IMG/VR virus record: IMGVR_UViG_3300009425_000059
Location: 1-30,489 of that record
Direction: 5' to 3' (one strand)
Origin: a virus
DNA length: 30,489 nucleotides
Below, in pieces: positions 1 through 5,575 of this stretch (the stretch's first letter is position 1; each line of letters opens with the position of its first letter). The position numbers were made by a program, and so were the translations under genes. Below the pieces are notes generated by a model. That model ran no database searches, was not told the origin of the DNA, and saw only the letters and a program-made list of their open reading frames with translations.

Positions 1-1
1 A

Positions 2-442
2 AAGTGGTATAATAAATATTTTGTAAGACCACTTCAGAGATTCATTCAGACCATTAAAGATTTCCCATCTGAAGCTAAGTGGTTTTATCAGCGTGGAAGT
101 AGAGGTTGGTCTGATAGGTCAGTTTGGTCTATTGATACTTGGTTGGTAGATAATTTGACTCCGATGTTAGAAAGATTGAAGAACAATAAGCTCGGCACAC
201 CAGTAACAATGTTTAGAAAGAAAGATGGCGTTGATAAATATGGAAATTCAACTGATGAAGCAGATAGATTGGCAGAACAAAGGTGGGATAATGTATTGAA
301 TGAAATACTTTATGGCTTAAAGTGCGCGAAGAAGCTTCAAGATTACGATTACGAAGATAAAGAAGAAGTAAAGAAGCTAACACAGAGTTCTCGGCGTTCA
401 TTTGAGTTGATTGGAAAGCACTTATTTAATTTGTGGGATTAG
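2..442 (+). CDS. Phage protein of unknown function, 5' end cut by window
   Basis: The frame is open from the window edge to the TAG at 440-442, giving 146 residues. The true start lies outside, so an internal TTG at 143 should not be taken as the start. Visible features are a Trp/Tyr/Arg-rich stretch (WFYQRGSRGWSDRSVWSID), then LERLKNNKLGTPVTMF, then a helical, charged C-terminus with RWDNVLNEILYGL. From memory this pattern resembles a conserved hypothetical family of T4-like marine phages in which an RG(W/F)SD..W.(I/L)D block precedes a WD.(I/V)L.EI(I/L) helix. No catalytic motif is recognised. The next gene follows after one base, so both are probably on one message. Confidence 0.75.
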   Translation, partial: KWYNKYFVRPLQRFIQTIKDFPSEAKWFYQRGSRGWSDRSVWSIDTWLVDNLTPMLERLKNNKLGTPVTMFRKKDGVDKYGNSTDEADRLAEQRWDNVLNEILYGLKCAKKLQDYDYEDKEEVKKLTQSSRRSFELIGKHLFNLWD

Positions 443-443
443 T

Positions 444-620
444 ATGAAAATAGATTATCAATTAACAAAAGAAAAAATGAAAGATGTCAAGTACGAAGAA
501 TTAACAGCAATACTCATTGATTTCAGCAAACTTATAAGAAAATCTTATCATTGGGATGGAGAACATATTAGCACTGCTAACGAGATAATTAGATGGGCGG
601 ACATTCATGATGAGAATTAA
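444..620 (+). CDS. Small hypothetical protein (58 aa)
   Basis: ATG at 444 lies one base after the previous stop. The frame extends further upstream (ATG 411), but that would overlap the preceding gene by 32 bases, so 444 is preferred. The ribosome-binding site is poor: only a GTGGG-like patch is present. The product is a mostly helical, charged small protein (MKIDYQLTKEKMKDVKYEE... ending WADIHDEN) with no membrane segment or motif. Its end overlaps the next start at 607. It is not recognised. Position in a continuous chain of overlapping genes is the main support. Confidence 0.55.
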   Translation: MKIDYQLTKEKMKDVKYEELTAILIDFSKLIRKSYHWDGEHISTANEIIRWADIHDEN

Positions 621-816
621 ATCTTTGTTATACCACGTAGGAGAATTAATCAAAACTATAATTAATTACATAGTTTTCAGAGTATCAGGACATACTATAA
701 CATGGGAGGATGAGCCAGCTCCATACATTAATAATGTAGATGAGACAGATGTGGATACTCCAGTGGATTGGTCAAAGCTTGAAGCAGAAGAAGACGAGGA
801 GTTTTTAGGAATATGA
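607..816 (+). CDS. Small protein with hydrophobic N-terminus and acidic tail (69 aa)
   Basis: Two ATGs (607 and 610) lie in a row behind GATGGGCGG, and either could be used. Residues about 5-26 (LLYHVGELIKTIINYIVFRV) form a moderately hydrophobic, possibly membrane-associated helix. The C-terminal half is strongly acidic (DETDVDTPVD, EAEEDEEF). The gene overlaps the upstream gene by 14 bases and the next start (813) by 4 bases, a typical translational-coupling layout. No family is recognised. Confidence 0.6.
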   Translation: MMRIKSLLYHVGELIKTIINYIVFRVSGHTITWEDEPAPYINNVDETDVDTPVDWSKLEAEEDEEFLGI

Positions 817-1172
817 ATCCGATCTTACAATTAATACTTTATTTATTTACAGCAAATGTTATAGCGTGGTTCCAAATTCAAGGACAATTCCTAACAGGCA
901 AAGCAGGAAAACTTCTAAGCACTGATCTAGCGGTAGTGCTGCTAGGTATACCAATCGGCTGGTTGTTGTGGAAGTCAGCAGCATTATCTTACACTATATT
1001 CGGCGGCGTATGGAATATTAGGATGATAGGCTTTGGAATGGGAACAATGATCTTCGGAATACTGACATGGTCAATATTGGGAGAGACACCTGCTTGGCAT
1101 ACTACTATTTCAATTATTTTGGCTATAGCAATTATATTACTACAATTTTCAAACTTAACAATGAGGAGCTAA
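813..1172 (+). CDS. Small four-helix integral membrane protein (119 aa)
   Basis: ATG at 813 follows TTTTTAGGAAT, giving an AGGA site. Four hydrophobic segments are visible at about residues 3-20, 38-56, 70-89 and 98-114, so it is an inner-membrane protein with almost no soluble part. Small polar patches sit between them: QIQGQF after helix 1, LLWKSA at helix 2, and GGVWNIRMIGFG before helix 3. The layout recalls small DMT-like membrane proteins found in marine T4-like phages, but I cannot place it in a named family and no substrate is implied. It overlaps its upstream neighbour by 4 bases and is followed within 2 bases by the next gene. Confidence 0.75.
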   Translation: MNPILQLILYLFTANVIAWFQIQGQFLTGKAGKLLSTDLAVVLLGIPIGWLLWKSAALSYTIFGGVWNIRMIGFGMGTMIFGILTWSILGETPAWHTTISIILAIAIILLQFSNLTMRS

Positions 1173-1173
1173 T

Positions 1174-1458
1174 ATGGAATTTACTAGACTATCTGGATAC
1201 GATCAGTATATTTTACTGTCACAACAAACTCGTAATATCGGATCTAACGTGCAAGCATACGCATCGTTTGTAAAAGTTATGTCATTTCTAGAGAAGTGTT
1301 CTAAGTCTGATTCTAAGGTGGTAAATTTCGATGACAAGATCATCGAAAAACCACTAACACAACAGGAAGCACAGAGAGCATTAGAAAATATCAAAAAAAT
1401 TAAATGGGACAACACAGTTATGGGTGTTGCAAAATTCATGAAGTTAGAATTAAGATGA
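1174..1458 (+). CDS. Hypothetical protein (94 aa)
   Basis: ATG at 1174 has a good GAGGAGC site seven bases upstream, inside the end of the membrane-protein gene. The product is soluble, Lys-rich and probably helical: QYILLSQQTRNIGSNVQAY near the N-terminus and PLTQQEAQRALENIKKIKW near the C-terminus. No cysteine or histidine motif or domain is recognised. It is the last gene of the 5' chain and is followed by about 150 bases of non-coding DNA with a hairpin and U-tract, so it probably closes a transcription unit. Confidence 0.65.
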   Translation: MEFTRLSGYDQYILLSQQTRNIGSNVQAYASFVKVMSFLEKCSKSDSKVVNFDDKIIEKPLTQQEAQRALENIKKIKWDNTVMGVAKFMKLELR

Positions 1459-1498
1459 CATAATGACATTATAATTTAAAATTGTTATAGTAAAGTAT

Positions 1499-1536
1499 GT
1501 CAGTATGACACACAAAGTATACTGGCATAGTTTTTT
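1499..1536 (+). terminator. Possible weak Rho-independent terminator
   Basis: GTCAGTAT (1499-1506) pairs with ATACTGGC (1519-1526) over 8 bp including one G-U, with a 12-base loop. After a 4-base spacer comes TTTTTT (1531-1536). The stem is AT-rich and the loop large, so termination may be partial. Its place between the 1174-1458 gene and the hsp20 gene supports the call. Confidence 0.35.
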
Positions 1537-1538
1537 CT

Positions 1539-1571
1539 TATAATATAATAGGAACGCCTCTAGAGGGTTCC
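1539..1571 (+). promoter_or_regulatory. Candidate promoter -10 and leader hairpin upstream of hsp20
   Basis: Two overlapping TATAAT hexamers (1539-1544 and 1544-1549) precede a near-perfect hairpin: GGAAC (1551-1555) with GTTCC (1567-1571), and CCTC (1557-1560) with GAGG (1563-1566), with one bulged G. There is no convincing -35 box. The hairpin does not cover the hsp20 ribosome-binding site, so it may be a 5'-end stabilising structure. Promoter activity is inference. Confidence 0.4.
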
Positions 1572-1610
1572 GCAGTTAGTTCATAGAATAACACAACAAG
1601 GAGAAAAATA

Positions 1611-2087
1611 ATGAGCTTAATAGTAAAAAATGGGTTGCAATTTCCAACCATTTCAAGAGACAACTTTCTAACACCTTTTGATAAGATGTTTGATAGTATG
1701 TTTGAATCAAACTTTCCAGACTTTATGAATGAAGTCGGTGTAAAACCGTTTAGCACTTCCGCTTACCCTCGCGTAAACGTTTACGAGTACGAAGACAAGG
1801 TAACTGTTGTTGCTGAAATTCCAGGCATCAGTAAGGATAATCTTACAATCGATGTTGAGGATGGTACACTTACTATCAAAGGAAGTAAGCACGGGTTTGA
1901 AGAAGATCCAAATGCAACTGTAATTCGTAAAGAACTCAAGCATTCAGCATTCGAAAGAAAGTTTACATTGGGTGAGTCTTTAGACGGTGATAAGATTCAG
2001 GCTAATTTTAAAGATGGGTTACTATCTATTAAAATTCCGAAACTAGAACCTGAGAAACCAAAAAGAACTTTTGTAAAAATAAGTTAA
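1611..2087 (+). CDS. hsp20: Small heat-shock protein, Hsp20/alpha-crystallin family
   Basis: The 158-residue product is an ATP-independent holdase chaperone that would bind unfolding host or phage proteins in the cytoplasm. ATG at 1611 follows a strong AAGGAG. Residues 1-50 are a Phe-rich, variable N-terminal arm. The alpha-crystallin domain spans about 52-145, with the conserved AEIPGI (68-73) and the closing DGLLSIKIP (135-143). Residues 155-157 (VKI) form the I/V-X-I/V tail motif that docks on a neighbouring subunit. Length and layout fit class A-type bacterial and cyanophage Hsp20. Hsp20 is a common accessory gene of marine T4-like phages, where it is thought to aid scaffold or virion folding during infection. 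It appears to have its own promoter region (1539-1571). Confidence 0.95.
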   Translation: MSLIVKNGLQFPTISRDNFLTPFDKMFDSMFESNFPDFMNEVGVKPFSTSAYPRVNVYEYEDKVTVVAEIPGISKDNLTIDVEDGTLTIKGSKHGFEEDPNATVIRKELKHSAFERKFTLGESLDGDKIQANFKDGLLSIKIPKLEPEKPKRTFVKIS

Positions 2088-2094
2088 GGTTACA

Positions 2095-2184
2095 GTGTAT
2101 TCTAACAGAGAGGTGATTTCCGTTTTCAACAATATAGACAGGAACAACGGGATTGTGTGTAGGCTTAGGGTGGCTCTGTTATGA
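2095..2184 (+). CDS. Possible 29-codon leader ORF upstream of the 2181 gene
   Basis: GTG at 2095 is preceded by AAGG at 2086-2089. The frame runs through an in-frame GTG at 2113 to TGA at 2182-2184, which overlaps the next ATG as ATGA. The product would be basic and unremarkable (ends CRLRVALL). The overlap suggests translational coupling. However, the stretch is also bounded by inverted repeats (2103-2181), so it may instead be an untranslated structured leader. Confidence 0.25.
   Translation: MYSNREVISVFNNIDRNNGIVCRLRVALL
2103..2181 (+). promoter_or_regulatory. Nested inverted repeats in the leader of the 2181 gene
   Basis: TAACAGAG (2103-2110) is complementary to CTCTGTTA (2174-2181) over 8 bp. 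Inside, CCGTT (2120-2124) is complementary to AACGG (2146-2150). The outer 3' arm includes the first base of the ATG at 2181. The arrangement could form a multi-branched RNA that limits access to that start. The complementarity is seen directly; the regulatory role is inference. Confidence 0.3.
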
Positions 2185-2366
2185 AACGAATAATAAGCGT
2201 TGGCGACGTAATGTACTATATAAAAGGTACTCAAAACGTTGCCGGCGCTGATATTAAAGGCATGGCTTATTGGAAAAAGAAGTGGAATACAGGTCACGTA
2301 CTAAAAAATGGAAATACTTATTATTTCTGCAATGAGATAATTATAGCTGACTATACGGAGCTATAA
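2181..2366 (+). CDS. Small hypothetical protein (61 aa)
   Basis: ATG at 2181 follows an AGGGTGG patch 11-17 bases upstream, so the ribosome-binding site is loosely placed. The product looks like a compact beta-rich domain: VGDVMYYIKGTQNV, then GMAYWKKKWNTGHVLKNGNTYYFCNEIII. No membrane segment or known motif is present. It ends one base before the next start. The function is unknown; the layout (G-D-V-Y near the N-terminus, G-x-V-L-x-N-G centrally) would fit a small SH3-like barrel, but that is a guess. Confidence 0.55.
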   Translation: MKRIISVGDVMYYIKGTQNVAGADIKGMAYWKKKWNTGHVLKNGNTYYFCNEIIIADYTEL

Positions 2367-2367
2367 A

Positions 2368-3258
2368 ATGGAGTTTATTCAGAATAAAGTGTTTCCTTAC
2401 ATAGTTGCATTCAGCGCTGGGTTAGTAGCCTTTAGCGCTGCTTTCTTCTCTGTATTCGGATTATCAAAACTATTTGCCGGCGCACAGATGTCAGTAGTTA
2501 TCATGGCTGGAAGCCTTGAATTTGCGAAACTCGTTGCGGCATCTTTTCTTTATAGATACTGGGATAATGTTCCTACATTCTTAAAGAACTATCTACTTGT
2601 CGGCACATTTATTCTTATACTAATCACGTCAGCTGGTATTTTTGGTTACTTATCAAATGCATACCAGGGCGCAACAATAGAGTTTGAAAAGCAATCGACT
2701 GTATTAATATTCAAACAAGACCAATTAGAACAATTAAATGAAGACAAGATATTTCTAAAAGAAGAACTAGGGGCTGCAATCTCTGAATTACCAGAAAACT
2801 ATAGGTCAGCAAAGGCAAAATTAAGAAATGAGTACCAGCCACAGATCTCAGAGATTAACAAAACTATACTTGATATTAAACAAGACATAGGTGATTTAAA
2901 AGCTAAGCTAGTCGACACAGGTGTAGATGTAGGACCAGCAATATACTTAGCTAGAATATTTAATACTGAAATTGATACAGTTGTAAAATGGTTTATATTC
3001 GTACTAATATTTGTATTTGATCCATTAGCTGTATCGTTAGTAATTGCAGCTAATGTCGCATTTGAGTTATCTGCACCAGATAAACTCAATATTAAACAAA
3101 AGAGTAAGAAGCACCGACGCAAGTTTTGGGAGATGTACCTTGATAGAGAAACCAAAACACTGCCCAATGAATCTTCTAATGAAGAGAATGAAGAGCAAGT
3201 TACAGTTCCCAAAGTAAAAAAGAAAAAAATAATCCCCGGTGAAATTGAAGTTAATTAA
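2368..3258 (+). CDS. Four-TM membrane protein with central coiled coil
   Basis: The product has 296 residues. Three transmembrane helices are visible at about 10-32, 39-62 and 75-97. A long charged coiled-coil loop follows (about 103-185: QDQLEQLNEDKIFLKEELGA and onward to INKTILDIKQDIGDLKAKL). A fourth helix lies at about 205-230 (VVKWFIFVLIFVFDPLAVSL). The cytoplasmic tail is very basic and then mixed charged, ending VKKKKIIPGEIEVN. Marine T4-like phages often carry proteins of this pattern (AFSA.FFSV.GL.KLFAGA at the N-terminus and YLYRYW after helix 2), with no assigned function. A role in membrane remodelling or in exclusion of other phages is possible but unsupported. ATG at 2368 has CGGAGCT upstream. 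Confidence 0.85.
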   Translation: MEFIQNKVFPYIVAFSAGLVAFSAAFFSVFGLSKLFAGAQMSVVIMAGSLEFAKLVAASFLYRYWDNVPTFLKNYLLVGTFILILITSAGIFGYLSNAYQGATIEFEKQSTVLIFKQDQLEQLNEDKIFLKEELGAAISELPENYRSAKAKLRNEYQPQISEINKTILDIKQDIGDLKAKLVDTGVDVGPAIYLARIFNTEIDTVVKWFIFVLIFVFDPLAVSLVIAANVAFELSAPDKLNIKQKSKKHRRKFWEMYLDRETKTLPNESSNEENEEQVTVPKVKKKKIIPGEIEVN

Positions 3259-3283
3259 AAAAAGGCAAAAATAAGCCTTTACT
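3257..3283 (-). terminator. Hairpin with U-tract only on the minus strand
   Basis: AAAGGC (3261-3266) pairs with GCCTTT (3275-3280) around an 8-base loop. Read on the minus strand the stem is followed by about seven T, as in an intrinsic terminator. On the + strand it is followed by ACTTTG, a poor U-tract. It could act in both directions weakly, or block antisense transcription. Confidence 0.35.
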
Positions 3284-3310
3284 TTGTCGCGGATTATGCG
3301 TAGATTGTAG

Positions 3311-3316
3311 TACAAT
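3311..3316 (+). promoter_or_regulatory. Weak candidate -10 (TACAAT)
   Basis: TACAAT lies 19 bases before the ATG at 3335, in one of the few gaps of this region, directly after a hairpin. The nearest -35-like hexamer (TTGTCG, 3284-3289) is 21 bases away, longer than the usual 16-18. Confidence 0.2.
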
Positions 3317-3334
3317 AAACAAGAGGTTACAAAC

Positions 3335-3715
3335 ATGAATGAAACATTATACACAACTAGTTACTTGATTGGTGTCGAAGAACACTTATCTAGAAGCCCA
3401 ATTAAAGGCAAGCTTCGTAACATAACACTGTTAGCTTTGCTGAATGAATGCGGCTGCTTAGCAAATATACACGGCATACCCATCCCACAGAGAGAGATCG
3501 ATGAGATCAAAACTCTCTCAGTTGTCTGGAAATCGGATGGAGATGCTGGCGATATTGATATTAGCCAAGTTTACAATTATGATACTGGAGAGGTTTACTG
3601 GGAAGATCCAGATATAGGGGATGGGTTTGGTAAATGGACGAAGAATGATGAAAAACTTGTATGCTCACTTTTAATGTGGGGAAATGTAGAACAAACAACA
3701 GGAGAGCTATACTAA
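3335..3715 (+). CDS. Hypothetical protein (126 aa)
   Basis: ATG at 3335 follows AAGAGG. The N-terminal third looks helical (NITLLALLNECGCLANIHGI). The C-terminal half is acidic, rich in Asp/Gly/Trp and probably beta-rich (YNYDTGEVYWEDPDIGDGFG, then a KWTKNDEKLVCSLLMWGNVE tail). The three Cys (two as CGC, one in the tail) do not make a standard zinc motif. The stop overlaps the next ATG as TAATG. Not recognised. Confidence 0.65.
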   Translation: MNETLYTTSYLIGVEEHLSRSPIKGKLRNITLLALLNECGCLANIHGIPIPQREIDEIKTLSVVWKSDGDAGDIDISQVYNYDTGEVYWEDPDIGDGFGKWTKNDEKLVCSLLMWGNVEQTTGELY

Positions 3716-4173
3716 TGTATGTAGACAATTTAGACAGATCAGGTCAAGAAGTACTTTGTAGTGACTGCAGCAGATTAATAATTGTTTCAGAAACTGCGTC
3801 AGGTGGGACCTGCTCTAACTGTACACAAAGGAAGTGCCTTGCTTTATTAAGCGATTCAGAACGTGATAGATTATTTGGTGTTGGTGCTTCAAAGTCATCT
3901 GGGCCGGCCAGGCCGCGAGGTTGGAAGTGGATGAAGGTATTTGTGGACGCGAAAGGAAGTGTCTACTACAAGGGTGTGGAGCAGCCTAAACTTAAAGGTA
4001 CGTTACCCATCACAGATACTGCAGCTATTAAGGCAAAGCAAAAAGAGAATAAGGCAAAGCGGGGTGTTGTTGAAAATAAGAAGCTATTGATAATGGCTGC
4101 GGAAAAGAAAGCACTTAAGAAGGCTATTGAAAAACAAAAGGATTTTTTAAATCACAAAGCAGGAGATAAATAA
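3715..4173 (+). CDS. Zinc-ribbon protein with Lys-rich helical tail (152 aa)
   Basis: The frame is open from 3661, but ATG 3715 overlaps the previous stop (TAATG) and has AGGAGAG at 3700-3706, so it is the likely start. C15SDC18 and a second CSNC pair about 18 residues later make a treble-clef or ribbon-type zinc site. The middle holds RPRGWKWMKVFVDAKGSVYY and QPKLKGTLP, a pattern I recall in hypothetical proteins of T4-like marine phages. Residues from about 105 on are Lys/Ala-rich helix, likely to bind nucleic acid or ribosomes. It is directly upstream of a short gene and of the peptide deformylase in the same overlapping chain. Function unknown. Confidence 0.8.
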   Translation: MYVDNLDRSGQEVLCSDCSRLIIVSETASGGTCSNCTQRKCLALLSDSERDRLFGVGASKSSGPARPRGWKWMKVFVDAKGSVYYKGVEQPKLKGTLPITDTAAIKAKQKENKAKRGVVENKKLLIMAAEKKALKKAIEKQKDFLNHKAGDK

Positions 4174-4340
4174 TGCGCAAAGACAAATTAAAAGTTGGAC
4201 AATTTGATCACTACAAACGTTGGACGTCTAATGAAGGTTACACATTTTTAGCTAAAGATTTGGCTGATGCAGAACTATATCAAAAAAAGATGAATTTGGC
4301 TGGCAAGCTTTCGGAGGTAATAGTTGAAACAAATAATTAA
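4173..4340 (+). CDS. Small hypothetical protein (55 aa)
   Basis: ATG at 4173 overlaps the preceding stop (TAATG) and has AGGAG at 4161-4165. The product is soluble and charged ([18 protein letters not shown], then a helix [21 protein letters not shown]). It ends at TAA 4338-4340 and overlaps the start of the deformylase gene by 17 bases. The overlaps on both sides and the good ribosome-binding site argue that this short frame is a real gene. No family recognised. Confidence 0.6.
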   Translation: MRKDKLKVGQFDHYKRWTSNEGYTFLAKDLADAELYQKKMNLAGKLSEVIVETNN

Positions 4341-4923
4341 TTGTCTCAAGCACAAAAATCCTGTTATAAAAAAGAAGCTTAAAGAAGTCACGCTTGAAGA
4401 AGGTGAAAAAATTGCAGCAGAATTATTTAACATTTTGGCAGAAAGAAAAGATGGTGTTGGGCTGGCTGCTAGTCAAGTTGGAATCGATGCTGCTGTTGCT
4501 GTGGTTAATGTTAGAGAACCAATTGCATTAATTAACCCTAAGGTTGTTAGTGTTGGCGATGAAGTAGCTTATTATGAAGGGTGCTTATCTTTCCCAGGCA
4601 AAGGTGTTAACACAACACGCTTTGAAACAGTTGAGATCACATCTGAAAATGTTGATGGCACCATGGTATTCAGCGGATGTGAAACACAAGGTGGTGACTC
4701 ATGGGGCACATGGGAAGCACAACATGACGCAAGTGATGATCGCGAAATGAGAATGTTAGAAGCAGTTGCTATTCAGCATGAGATCGATCACTTAAATGGT
4801 ATTGTTTGTATGGACAGAAGAATTGATGCGACAGTTAGAAGAACAGAGCCTAAGTTAGGACGTAATGATCCTTGTGAATGTGGCAGTGAAAAGAAATATA
4901 AGAAATGTTGTCTCAACAAATGA
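4324..4923 (+). CDS. def: Peptide deformylase with C-terminal SEC-C zinc motif
   Basis: Peptide deformylase removes the N-formyl group from new proteins at the ribosome exit. All three metal-site motifs are intact: motif 1 GVGLAASQ (44-51), motif 2 EGCLS (85-89, metal ligand Cys87) and motif 3 HEIDH (152-156). Between motifs 2 and 3 there is an acidic, Gly/Trp-containing stretch (about 115-145) longer than usual. Residues 179-196 are a SEC-C motif, [10 protein letters not shown] followed by KKCC (Cys184, Cys186, Cys195, Cys196), the zinc-binding element known from the SecA C-terminus. The start is TTG at 4324 behind GGAGG; no ATG lies before motif 1. Deformylases occur in cyanophages and vibriophages; the SEC-C fusion is the odd part. 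The 3' end overlaps the next gene as ATGA. Confidence 0.95.
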   Translation: MKQIINCLKHKNPVIKKKLKEVTLEEGEKIAAELFNILAERKDGVGLAASQVGIDAAVAVVNVREPIALINPKVVSVGDEVAYYEGCLSFPGKGVNTTRFETVEITSENVDGTMVFSGCETQGGDSWGTWEAQHDASDDREMRMLEAVAIQHEIDHLNGIVCMDRRIDATVRRTEPKLGRNDPCECGSEKKYKKCCLNK

Positions 4924-5132
4924 CAGATACTAAAGAATTAGCCAAATACATAAAGAAACAATTGAGAGGTTGTCGGATTAAAGGTGCTGGTGGAGAATGG
5001 TTATATATAGAGGAGCCAGCAGAGGGCACATTGGAATTTTGGATACAGCAATTCAAGACAAGAAAATGTACTGGTCATTCAGAATGGTCAGAACGATATC
5101 AATGTAATTTGTGGATAAATGATAATCAATAA
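4920..5132 (+). CDS. Small hypothetical protein (70 aa)
   Basis: ATG at 4920 overlaps the deformylase stop (ATGA), which makes it a better start than ATG 4905 in the same frame. The product is a small mixed alpha/beta protein: helix [15 protein letters not shown], then [15 protein letters not shown], then Trp-rich segments ([19 protein letters not shown]). Cys and His residues are present but without zinc spacing. Its stop overlaps the next ATG. Coupling to the deformylase gene suggests co-expression only. Unknown function. Confidence 0.65.
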   Translation: MTDTKELAKYIKKQLRGCRIKGAGGEWLYIEEPAEGTLEFWIQQFKTRKCTGHSEWSERYQCNLWINDNQ

Positions 5133-5278
5133 TGGGCGATAAAATGAAAACACCATTTCAAATAATAGAACGAATGGTAAGAGACTATCCAAATGATATG
5201 ATATTGGGTAGTAAGATCAGACACTATATTCGTTGGCTAAGAGAAGCTAAGAATAGGAAAGATGAAACAAACGATTAA
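5132..5278 (+). CDS. Small hypothetical protein (48 aa)
   Basis: ATG 5132 overlaps the previous stop (TAATG); an in-frame ATG 5144 is an alternative. The product is basic and helical, with the core RDYPNDMILGSKIRHYIRWL. The PND..LG.K.R.YI pattern recalls short conserved proteins of T4-like marine phages (recollection, not checked). It overlaps the next gene by 17 bases. No function can be given. Confidence 0.55.
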   Translation: MGDKMKTPFQIIERMVRDYPNDMILGSKIRHYIRWLREAKNRKDETND

Positions 5279-5378
5279 TTGGCTTGCGACACTAGTTTGG
5301 CTAGTGTTTATACCAGTATTTATTTTTCTTAGCTATTATGGTTTAGCTAAATTAGTACGGTGGATGTTGTATGGCTAG
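5262..5378 (+). CDS. Single-TM miniprotein (38 aa)
   Basis: ATG 5262 has AGGAAAG just upstream, inside the end of the previous gene. Almost the whole product is one hydrophobic helix (LATLVWLVFIPVFIFLSYYG) followed by a short basic end (AKLVRWMLYG), so it should insert with the basic end in the cytoplasm. Its stop lies 5 bases inside the next gene. Size and shape resemble small phage membrane effectors, but there is no evidence that it is a holin. Confidence 0.5.
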   Translation: MKQTINWLATLVWLVFIPVFIFLSYYGLAKLVRWMLYG

Positions 5379-5535
5379 AGACGTATTTGGAAATAAGAGA
5401 GTAACCAAAGAAGATTTGTATACCAAAAAAAGAGTATCTCAATCTGATGTACGAGGTGAATATTTGAAAATAATACTTTGGCTTTTGTGTGCGTATTTGT
5501 ATTTTCATTTTATTATGATGGGATGGACGTGGTGA
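5371..5535 (+). CDS. Single-TM small protein (54 aa)
   Basis: ATG 5371 overlaps the preceding gene by 8 bases. Residues 1-30 are polar and basic (ARDVFGNKRVTKEDLYTKK). A C-terminal transmembrane helix follows (LKIILWLLCAYLYFHFIMMG) ending WTWW. This is a tail-anchored type of layout. Two tiny single-TM genes in overlap suggest a membrane pair, but the function is unknown. After it comes a 40-base gap with a late-promoter-like element. Confidence 0.5.
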   Translation: MARDVFGNKRVTKEDLYTKKRVSQSDVRGEYLKIILWLLCAYLYFHFIMMGWTW

Positions 5536-5562
5536 TAGGCCACACAATATCATTACTATTGG

Positions 5563-5572
5563 ATATTTATTA
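5563..5572 (+). promoter_or_regulatory. Late-promoter-like element ATATTTATTA
   Basis: This is the same decamer class seen at 9832, 25390, 27340 and 28481. Here it is only 13 bases before the ATG at 5576, against 26-29 bases for most other copies, so a transcript from it would be nearly leaderless. In AT-rich DNA a chance match is possible. Confidence 0.3.
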
Positions 5573-5575
5573 TAA

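Noticed and set aside
1067-1273. 68-codon + strand frame across the end of the four-TM protein gene
   Set aside because: Overlaps two better genes in another frame, has a Tyr/Asn/Cys-rich composition of out-of-frame AT-rich DNA, and no ribosome-binding site.
1551-1610. RNA thermometer controlling hsp20
   Set aside because: The leader hairpin (1551-1571) does not pair with the AAGGAG ribosome-binding site, and no UUUU or ROSE-like pairing to it was found.
2799-3212. 137-codon open frame on the minus strand
   Set aside because: It is antisense to the well-supported 296-residue membrane protein, is Ser-rich from reversed codons, and lacks a ribosome-binding site or neighbours on that strand.
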